A stretch of 64,000 bases of DNA, taken from contig OZ023273.1 in NCBI GenBank assembly GCA_964007475.1, positions 47,121,525 to 47,185,524 on the forward strand, given 5' to 3'. Shown in pieces: positions 55,397 through 64,000 of this stretch. Positions within the stretch are counted from its first letter, which is position 1, and the number at the start of each line of letters is the position of its first letter. A model generated the notes under the pieces. The model was not told where the DNA came from. It saw only the letters and a list, made by a program, of their open reading frames with translations, and searched no databases. The DNA is from Hybos culiciformis (Eukaryota; Arthropoda; Insecta; Diptera; Hybotidae). Position numbers and translations under genes: made by a program.

Positions 55397-55581
55397 TTGT
55401 GTTGTGGTGTTAATGTCAATGGCACATCAATATTATGTGATGTTTTACGTTTATCACGATCTCCAGCCATATCAGCTAATCTAGCAAAATCTGTATCACG
55501 ATCTTGGTCAGCCAGTCGAGCAGATCGTCGTGATTCAAGCAATCGAACTTCTTCTAAACGTTTTTTCAGTTCCAATGGCTC
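55397..55581 (-). CDS. Glut4EF: Internal coding exon of a Glut4EF-like (SLC2A4RG/ZNF395/ZNF704 family) transcription factor, first of three in window
   Basis: Read on the minus strand, this 185-nt exon follows a polypyrimidine tract and TTACAG acceptor (AG at 55583-55582) and ends at a strong donor CACAA|GTAAGT. It starts in phase 0 with Glu-Pro-Leu and gives 61 codons plus two bases. The first half is charged and probably helical (ELKKRLEEVRLLESRRSARL), with Leu/Arg spacing like a short coiled coil. A basic DKRK follows, then SHNIDVP. NIDVP is a conserved landmark just upstream of the acidic/serine region in vertebrate ZNF395, known from family knowledge. Codons favour A/T in third position but the segment is clearly richer in G+C than its surroundings. 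The open + strand frame over the same bases is a shadow. The family name rests on this exon together with the next two. I have not aligned it, and the fly symbol is used by family membership. Confidence 0.85.
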
Positions 55582-56599
55582 CTGTAATTAAAAAAAAAAA
55601 CATAATTATTATCACAATTTTAATATTAATAAATAAATCTACGTAAATTTGATAAAATTTTTAATAGTATTAATGTTCTGAATTAGGAGAACCTATTTGT
55701 ATGACGAAATGTACTAAAGGAAACATAAATACTTACAATATAATTGCAAAGCGTTCGATAAAAATTATTAATAATTTGATAACAAAAAATTTTTCTCTCC
55801 TTAGTTTTACCTTTTTTTAGTTTTCCCCTTTTTTTATTTTATCTTTATTACATGATTATCATATTTCTACTGGATTTTCCAATAATTATTTTCTTCGATG
55901 TATATTGAAAGTCATATTTTTGTTCTTTGAACTTCTAGAGAATTCAAAAATGACGTATATCAAGATAAGCTCTATATAGATAAATAATTATACCTACATA
56001 GACAAAAATTTATACAACAACAATAAAATTTATGGAATTTTATTAAAAAAAAAAAAACCATAAAATGTTATTAATCACTTTAAAATATTTAATCGCAAAC
56101 ATAGTTAAAAAAAAAATTTCCAATGACGTTAGTTATAATGTCAGAATCACAGTGTTACGACGTTTCAGCGTAATTGATATTTCACAGAGCAAAGAGACGG
56201 GTAGAGAGAAAAATATATGTAATATACCAAGAACAAATTCTTTTTAATTGATTGCTTGTGTCATGGCATGAGGCGCAATAAACTTGTTTATATGAAATTA
56301 ATTTAGTTTTATTTACAAATATGCCAAAATATATAATTTTTTTTTTGCTTTTTTATACACGTGCTAAAATATAAAATTTTATTATTCTAATTATTATATT
56401 TTTTTATTATATGCATAATTATGTTACATATATATTTTTTATTAAATCTATTTAATGGCAAATGTAATAATCTGGCGGCAATTCAAAAAAAATAATTTCT
56501 CTCCTTAATTTTTAGCATGGGTTGTTATATATGTATAAAAAAACTATTCCTAGACTTCTTGACATTGAATTAAACTTTAGGTAAGAAAAAATTAAATAA

Positions 56600-56860
56600 A
56601 TCTATATATTTAAGAAGGTCCGCTTTTGTATATGTAACTTATTTACTTCTGAACCGTTGAACTGATTTAGATGAGACCTGTACCATTTTTCATAGATGGT
56701 TTTTAGATATTTTTCAATTACATTGGGCGACTACTTTCAATGCTTAACAATTTTTTCTACTTTTTTGGACCATTATAAAAAAAAAATTTGTTTAATGACG
56801 TTTATTATTAATAAAGACTATAGGCTAGTGTGAAACAATGTTTGTGCCGGGGTCGACTAG
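56600..56860 (+). mobile_element. Possible Helitron-like remnant, 3' end on the + strand
   Basis: It ends TTTGTGCCGGGGTCGA-CTAG before T, with a GC-rich patch just before CTAG|T. This resembles the minus-strand end at 12093 (GTGC..CCGGG..GACTAG). Upstream, TTACTTCTGAACCGTTGAAC TGATTTAGATGAGAC has the flavour of insect non-autonomous Helitron bodies. The terminal hairpin is weak and the 5' end is not defined. Confidence 0.4.
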
Positions 56861-58411
56861 TAATAAATATATCCAAATGATATTAAGTAGGTAGAAATTA
56901 CGATATTACTGTAATTACTTTGAATTATACTTAATTTTATGTCTGCACTCGAAGTATACATATTATAATTTTTCCTCTTCGGACCTAATTTTTAAATTTA
57001 ATTAAGATCAATACTAAAAAAAAATAAAAGAAAGGAATTAACAGGCCCATTGACCATATAAATATTAAAATCAAAATTATAAATGAAATATTACGTCAGA
57101 ACAGAAGTTATAATTCATACAATAGTAGGTTTTCAATAGTGCAGTATGAAAAGTAATAGAAAGAATAAAACAAAATGAATTTAAAAATTTATATAATTTA
57201 TTTTTGTTTTATTTTTATTTTTTCTAATTTCATTTTTAATTATTTTAAAAGTTTTTAGTTGTTTTATTTTTTTTTTAATTAATAATCACCCACTCAAAAA
57301 AATTTATTCTATCCTCATTAAAATTACATAAAATATTTTAAAATTAAATAAATTATCTCTTTTTAAAATTAAAAAAATAAAAAAAAAAAAAATAAATTTA
57401 AAAAAATAAATTATTTTTTCATATCATTTCAATTAAAAAAAAAAAACAAACAAACACAAAAAGTGAATAAAAACAAAATTTAATTTGCATAAAATCTTTT
57501 GATGAAACTTAAATAAAAAAAAATTAGCATCGAAGAATTAATGTTTTAAAAAAATTTAATAAATCAAAAAAAAAACCAAAAGAAAAAAATCAAAATTTTT
57601 TTTTGTCCTATGAATATTTTTCTTTTTGATTTTTTTTTTTTTCTAAACTTAAAATATTAATGACCAGAAAACCTATATTTATTTATTTATTTATTTTTTT
57701 TTTTGTTTTTTCTAAATGATAAATCATCAGCAAAAAAAATATAAAATATATATTTTTATATAAAATAAGTTTTTATAGTAGAACGGATGTTTATCGCGCA
57801 AAAGGCAAAATAAAAAAAAAAAATATAACCGCAATTTTTTTTTTTGTTTTCTAAGAAAAAGCTCAATAACAACTTTTTTTTTGTTTTTTTTTTTTTTTTT
57901 TTTCGACTACGTAATGCCGGCCGGGTTATTGTATAGTGAGAAAAAAAAAAATGTTGTTAATTCATTAGAAAAAAAAAAAAAAAATTATTAAAAAAAAAAT
58001 AAATAAAATATACTTTACCTACTTTTAAAATATAATGTGCCTTATTTTTTTTTTTTCTCAATATTATATTTTTCTTTTTTCTTTTTTTTTTGATTATAAA
58101 ATGTATTATTAAAATTATATTATTTTACGCATTATTTTATTTTGTATATATTTTTTATTTTTTAGGGACACAGCACAGCATAAGAAGAAAAATTGAAAAA
58201 AAAAAAAATATTTTTTTTTTTTAACAATAAAAACAAATGAAAACACGTAATCAATAAAATAGTAGCGCAGCTTTTATTTTTATTTTTTGTAAATACACTG
58301 TTCCAGTTAATAATATTAAAGCACAATATTTTTGTTTTTTTTTTTTTTTTGTTTATAATTTATTTATTTAGACAAGTGTTTTATTATTAAATTAAATAAT
58401 AATAGTAAAAA

Positions 58412-58433
58412 AAATAATAATAATAATAATAAT
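58412..58433. repeat. AAT microsatellite
   Basis: About seven AAT units. Confidence 0.85.
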
Positions 58434-60944
58434 TTAACCAAAATATAGGTTTTTTGTTTATTTTTTAATTATTTTTTTAATATATACCTATACTATAAAT
58501 ATGTATCTTTTTTTTTTTTTTATTTAATATTTCTAATAAATTGCACCCAAAAAAAAAACAAAAAAAGATTAAGAAAATATTTAAACGTAAATTTCTTTGT
58601 TCGTAATAAATAAGTTCCAACGTTTATTTTGCTCTCTTGAAATTTTTTTTTTCTATTTTTTTACTCAATTGAATATATGAATTAATGTTCCGTTATTATT
58701 ATGACGCACTTTTCCGTGATTGCACTTTTTTTTTTTTGTGGAAAATAAAAGTTTGTTTTTCTTGTTGCACGCAAAAAAAATTCTATTATTGTTTTTTTTA
58801 TTTAATTCTTTATTTATTTATTTATTTATTGTTTTTTTTTTTTCAATATTGTCAATTCAATGATTTTATATGAGATTAAATTTCCCTTATGAAATTCTTT
58901 CAAAACAAAAAGAAAAAAATTACATAAAAAAAAAATCCCCAATAAGAAAATTCTTTTTTGCCTTTTCAAAAAAATTTCTGGTCTTCACACTCTGAACATA
59001 AAATTCTAACTGAAATGAAAATAAAAATTGATGGAACGATAGAAAAAAAAAATATCTATACTATATATATGTGCATATATGTATGTATTTAAATATCGAA
59101 TATAATAAAAATTCTTTATAAACTAACTACTACACCAGATATTCACCGAGTGTATTAAAATAAATGATGAAAACAAAAACACAACAGCAAAAAAAATACA
59201 AAATTATATCTACACCATATTAAATACATTACATATATATTTTCAAGTGAAAAACGTAAACAACATGAATTTTGTACGTAATAAAAATAATAAAAAAAAA
59301 TTATAAGCAACAAGTTTCGGGTAGATGTAAATAAAACGCGCCGTAAACAAAAAAAAAAAAAAACGAAAAAAAAGATACTTTGTACTGTGAGTTAAATATG
59401 TTTTCTTTTTTTCGTCAACACACTAACAGGGTATACTATGTTATATATGTGTGTATCTTTTATAAAAATTGAAATAAAAAAAATTTGTACATTATTCAAT
59501 CAGTGCATATATGTGTTTTTGTTTTTTTTTTTTTTTTATCTAATAATAAAGGCGCGAAGTGCAAAAGTATTGCGGTTTTTAAGAATAATAGTACTTTATA
59601 TATATATATATGATGATGAAAAATAAAGGGAATAAATTTTGATTCTACTGCTGGCTACGATAAAAAAAAATAAATTTATTACATCTAAAAAAAAAATTTA
59701 TTATAAAAAAAAAAATTGATATGAATTTATCTAATATCATTTGTTATTTGTTGGCGGCTCAAAACTGATACAAAAGAGTAGGAAACTTCAAATTGCATAA
59801 AATATTTATAATTAAAATTCAATTTATATATATATACAAATATATATATTTTTTTTTTCGCTGATTTTTCCAGTTTTTATCTTTTTATAATTTATTTTTT
59901 TATTTTTATTAAGATTGTTTTGTTTTTCTTATTTTTAACTTTATACTCTACATACAGGATGGATCATTGTGTTAGTGAACCGGCAAATCTGCTTTATATT
60001 AATTTTTCATAACAAAGAAAAATGTTAATATAAATATAATACCTAGTATACCTATAAATTTATGTATATATTCTTTGGAAAAAAAAAAAATAAATAAAAA
60101 AAGATAAATATATATATATGAGTATAATATTTTTTTTCCTATATTTTCATGCACACCTACATTAACAGTTTATTTTGTTTTTATTTGCAGTTAATGGTAG
60201 ATATACTTTTGATTTTAATATTTTTTTTGTGTCGTTGCATAAAGATTTTCTTTTTTTTTTTTTTTTTTTTCTTCTTTTTTGTTATTATTATTTTTTTTTT
60301 CATATAAAATTTTTGTCGGATTTAGAGATGTTATGAAAACTTTGTTATTAGATATACATATTTATTTTTTTATTTTTATTTTGAAAGAAGTGTACTTCTT
60401 TCAATTTTATCTTTATTTTTTTTTTTTTCTGCATTATAAAATAAAAGTTATTAACAGTTAGTATTTATGTTTTTTTTTCCTTTTTTTTTTAATAAAACAG
60501 AAAAAAAAATATAATTTTTTTTTCTCCAAAAGAAAACAAGATACGCAAATAGAATCGTATCACTTAATTTGTTTACAAAGTTGAACAAAAAAAAAAAATA
60601 AAAAATAAAACTTGTGTGTATTATTTTTTTTGCTTCTTCTGTTTGTTCATCTAAGTACGTTTTAAAAAAATTATTTTAGAGAAAAAAAAATTTTTTTTTT
60701 GTTCATTCATTTTAATATTCATATACAAATAAATTGATAACCAAAAACAATAAAAACAATTTTTTTTTTATTTTTATTAACATCATATTTATAAATATGT
60801 ATTATTATTATTTATTTCGTCGAGATATGATGATGATAAGTGAGCGGTTTATTACGTGATAACTTTTTTTTTTTCTTATTGTTTTTAAATTCTTGTTTTT
60901 TTTATTTTTTAATTTTTTGTATTTTAGATAATACGGCACCGGCT

Positions 60945-60959
60945 GCTCTCTCTCTCTCT
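60945..60959. repeat. Short CT microsatellite
   Basis: CTCTCTCTCTCTCTC followed by a T-rich pyrimidine tract. Confidence 0.85.
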
Positions 60960-61336
60960 TTTTCTCTTTATTTTTTGTTTTTATTTGTTCCATATATCAT
61001 CGACAAGAATTACAAGCTTTGGGCTATTAGTATTTTTTTTATTTTTTATTATTTATTATTATTTAATTGAAATTTAATTATAAAAATAAAAAAAAAAAAA
61101 ATAATTTTTATTGATAAATTTATTATTTTAGTTCTTAAGAATTTTCAATAATATAGTATCAGGTTTTCAGAACAGCGGATTGAGGTTAAAAAAAAAACTT
61201 ATTCTTAGAAATTGTTTAAATTATATTTATGAAGTTTATTATAAAAAAAAATAAAAAAAATAATGAATAATAAATCACATACTAATTGTAAATCTTGCTA
61301 ACCAGTCTCTAAAAAATACAAAGAATTAAATAAAAG

Positions 61337-61361
61337 TATATATATATATATATATATATAA
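61337..61361. repeat. TA microsatellite
   Basis: About 12 uninterrupted TA units. Confidence 0.9.
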
Positions 61362-61402
61362 ATAAAACAGAACAATATACATATATCATTAATGAAATAT
61401 CT

Positions 61403-61884
61403 GGCCCGTTTTCAATTTGAAAAACTTGATTTCCTTACATATATCAATTTACATCGACATCTTATTTCATCTCCCAAAGCGAACAAATGCGGCTTAATAT
61501 TTTTTTTTAGTTTCCTTCAATCTACATCTACTCCATATACCAAATTTTTAATGAAATCTATTTTCAGTTCCCATTCCCGAATCCTTGGACACATTTTTTT
61601 TTTTCGAAATATTCTATTAAAAATTTTATAAAAATTTCTAATTTCGTTAAACATTATATGAAAATTATTTATTCCCTTGATCGGTCGAGAGCTTCTTATT
61701 AACAAACCTATTATCGGAAAAGATCACTTCTTGGCCTGACTGCAAAAGATTAAGTATTTTTTGGCATTTAAACGATTCGCAAAGTAGTTAAATAGTTATA
61801 ATCATCAGTATTTTAGTGTGGGACGGACAGACACAAAATGAAAACGTATATAGAGAGTTATTTCATTTCTGTTGGAAAACGGGC
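61403..61884. mobile_element. Weak candidate inverted-repeat element, about 480 bp
   Basis: GGCCCGTTTTCAA (61403-61415) faces TTGGAAAACGGGC (61872-61884). The interior is less AT-biased than its surroundings and includes GTGTGGGACGGACAGACAC, a word type often found in insect transposon ends. No target duplication was found, and the repeat is short. Confidence 0.3.
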
Positions 61885-62544
61885 TAAAAAAACTTTCCTT
61901 CTTATATTTATATTTTTAGGAAACCCTATTATTATTATTTTTTTTTGTTTTTTTGACAATCTGATTGAAAAATAAATATATATGTTCATTCACATTATGT
62001 AGCATAATGTACCTATACTTTATATAAAAAAAAAAAATGTATATGTAATATATATATAAAATTGTATATGTATAAAAGAAATTTTAAGGATATTATCGAA
62101 AATTGCGTCTTATAATAATATATCCTGGAGTCCTTCTATAATATTAAAACGTCATTTTGTTTTTTTTAAAATAGGAATATGACGTAAAACATTATTACGT
62201 TCAATTTTCACGTTATTTTTATTATAAATAAATCTGTATTTATATTTGATTTAAAAAAAAAAAATCTCGAAAATAAATTTTTAAATCAATCAATAATGTT
62301 TTGAACCAAAAATTTTCAATATTATTAATTGTACTTAATAAAATTATTGTCATAAGAAGATATTATTCAATATAACAATAATAAAAAACAAAATATGGAA
62401 GATAATAATATTATTACTAAATATTTTTTATGTAAAATATTACAGAAATTATGAGCACCCGAGCACTGGGAAACTTTTTTTAATGGCAACTATACAGTTT
62501 AGTATTCAAAAAGTTGTCGGATATTTTTTGCAGCGCGCACTAGA

Positions 62545-62552
62545 TATGTAGG
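62545..62552. repeat. Left 8-bp target-site duplication of the hAT-like element
   Basis: TATGTAGG, repeated exactly at 63769-63776. Confidence 0.8.
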
Positions 62553-63768
62553 CAGAGGCGCGTTATGACATTATAGTGCCCTAGGCAATTAAAATTTACA
62601 TGAACTAATAAACAATTTTAATATAATAAGAAATGCTTTCTTTAATTCATATACATATATTTGTATATTGATATATGTAACCAAATTATAAATAATGAAT
62701 AGAAAAAGAATTGAAAAAAATTAAAATAAAATAATTAAATAATTAAAAATGAATAAAAAAATTCAATACACTTAGAGCTGGAGTGGCCCACCAAGCTAGC
62801 GGAGTTTCCCGATGGGCAGTGCCAAAATCCGTTGTCTGAAATTTGAATGTTTCTTTTAACCCAGCCTGTTAATTTTTTTTTAAGCGTAGAAAATTTTTCT
62901 ATATATAAAAATTTTGATTTTCCGGTCCTAAATTATTCCCAGTCACAACGATACTTTTTCACTTTATGCTCCACAAATTCATCAATAAACAAAATTAATT
63001 TTTCTTGTGCTCCCTTTCAATACATACTAAAATTTGAATATACAAAATAATCTTATGTGACTTGTCACAATCTAAGATTTTTCTGTTTTAAAAGAGTTAA
63101 AGGTAGCAGACAACTGAAAATTAGTTTAAAGTATTAAGGCCGGTATTCAACTGGAGATAAAATCAACTTTTTCATATAAAATTTTATCTGAGATAAATTT
63201 TAGTTGAGTGAATTTAATTTATCGGTACCCAACTGAAGATAAATGGAAATTTATCTGAGTAAAAATTGTATGAAAATTTTTTCACTCAAATAAATTTTAT
63301 TTCAAAAATTTATCTTGCAAAGAATGTTTTGAACATTCTTTTCAAGATAAATTTTGACATTAGGTCGTGTAAAAAGAATTTGACGTTTGTTGTTTGAAGA
63401 AAACAAACAAAAATCAGAAAACTAAAATAATTTTTAAACTGAAATTGATAAATAATTTAAAATTAAAATAATAGTTTAATTTAATAAAATAAAATAATAT
63501 TGGTAAAATTAATTAAATAAAATGGATGAAGGTTGGGAGGTAAATAAATTAAAAATAAAATTCTTTAGGTAGTTTTTATCAAAATATATTTAGTGTAAAT
63601 TTTTATCTCACTCAATAATGTTTCTTTTCAAGATAAAATTTATCTTGTACTTTATCTTCAGTTGAATACCGGCCTTAACATGTAAAAAAATTATTTAGTA
63701 TTTTGGTGCCCCCAAATCATGGTCCCCTAGGCAATTGCCTACTTTGCCTACGGTGTAACGCGCTGCTG
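62553..63768. mobile_element. hAT-like element, 1216 bp including a nested insertion
   Basis: The left end is CAGAGGCGCGTTA and the right end, reverse-complemented, is CAGCAGCGCGTTA. Perfect 8-bp duplications TATGTAGG sit on both sides, as expected for hAT. Subterminal CCCTAGGCAATT words occur at both ends (around 62580 and 63725). Between about 62780 and 63060 there are minus-strand open stretches with protein-like segments (e.g. LFIDEFVEHKVKKYRCDWE) broken by stops; these may be transposase debris or chance. Without the 537-bp insertion the element would be about 0.68 kb, so it is a non-autonomous or decayed copy. Confidence 0.75.
63138..63674. mobile_element. 537-bp TTAA-flanked inverted-repeat element nested in the hAT-like element
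   Basis: The ends share GGCCGGTATTCAACTG and then GAGATAAA or AAGATAAA, as inverted repeats. TTAA flanks both sides (63134-63137, 63675-63678). Subterminal DNA is packed with AGATAAA/TTTATCT words and has a further copy of the terminal motif, CGGTACCCAACTGAAGATAA, at about 63223-63242. A short ATG frame (MDEGWE) at 63522 is not a credible gene. TTAA targets suggest piggyBac-like integration, while the GGCC start is more like PIF/Harbinger. The superfamily is left open. Confidence 0.75.
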
Positions 63769-63776
63769 TATGTAGG
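63769..63776. repeat. Right 8-bp target-site duplication of the hAT-like element
   Basis: TATGTAGG, identical to 62545-62552. Confidence 0.8.
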
Positions 63777-64000
63777 TACTTAATAGTTGCTTGTAGAAAC
63801 AAAAAAAAATAATTAAAAAGATATAAAAAGGAGCTATAATATTCAGGTATTAAATTATGAAACATGAATCATAAAATCATCTTAGTAATTAATAATATAA
63901 TAATAATAAAAGAGTTACAGAAAAACATAATTTTTTATTTTTATTTTTTATTAGAATTTATTAAGACGATCTTTTAAAACTAATAAAAAAAAAATACTGT

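Larger units (their letters stand above)
55582..64000 (-). other. Part of the intron upstream of the first exon in the window
   Basis: It runs from the TTACAG acceptor at 55583-55582 to the window edge, with no further exon recognised. The 57-61 kb part is extreme low complexity, with T runs of 20 at 57884-57903 and 60251-60270, A runs and AT microsatellites. Towards the right edge it contains a Helitron-like end, a weak inverted-repeat element and a hAT-like element with a nested insertion. Start codon, promoter and 5' UTR are not seen and should lie beyond 64000. Confidence 0.75.

Noticed and set aside
55397..55591. + strand ORF opposite the first exon
   Set aside because: Antisense shadow of the minus-strand exon.

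Overview
This window is AT-rich eukaryotic DNA, roughly four-fifths A+T by eye. It is full of A/T homopolymers, AT microsatellites and short transposon relics. Protein-coding sequence is confined to three small spliced exons on the minus strand. The exons chain without a break in reading frame (61 codons+2 nt, then 143 nt, then 245 nt). They encode about 191 residues that I recognise as the central part of the SLC2A4RG/ZNF395/ZNF704 transcription-factor family, called Glut4EF in Drosophila. The peptide landmarks, in the family's order, are NIDVP, an acidic stretch leading into AALVLMSLSCSP, a W-S-S-G-T-S-S-P-P serine/proline stretch, and a terminal PRKRK. The gene content, intron sizes and transposon types fit an insect; I cannot fix the order or species.

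Layout on the + axis, with the gene running right to left: 55582-64000 is part of an upstream intron; 55397-55581 is an exon; 39151-55396 is a 16.2 kb intron; 39008-39150 is an exon; 38925-39007 is an 83-bp intron; 38680-38924 is an exon; 1-38679 is part of a downstream intron. The family's C2H2 zinc-finger exon was not seen, so it should lie beyond position 1. The first exons and promoter should lie beyond 64000.

The rest is intron, and its notable contents are mobile-element remains. The most striking is a roughly 1.3 kb fold-back element at about 51272-52585. Its arms carry about thirty copies of a 14-bp motif (ACCASTTGTACAAT, core palindrome TTGTACAA), head-to-tail in one orientation on the left and mostly inverted on the right. 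Inside these are a second inverted layer and a GC-rich hairpin core. A 9-bp direct repeat flanks the whole. A 134-bp block inside its left arm is repeated without a mismatch about 200 bp outside its right end.

Other elements are: a hAT-like element with a perfect 8-bp target duplication (62553-63768) interrupted by a 537-bp TTAA-flanked inverted-repeat element; a 179-bp hAT-type MITE (30327-30505); a near-complete palindromic MITE (43702-43922); smaller inverted-repeat elements near 41.2, 47.0, 49.9 and 61.6 kb; and two Helitron-like 3' ends (12093 and 56860). I saw no RNA genes, CRISPR arrays, operons or bacterial-type features. Nearly all longer ORFs in the window are chance AT-rich readings or shadows of the exons.
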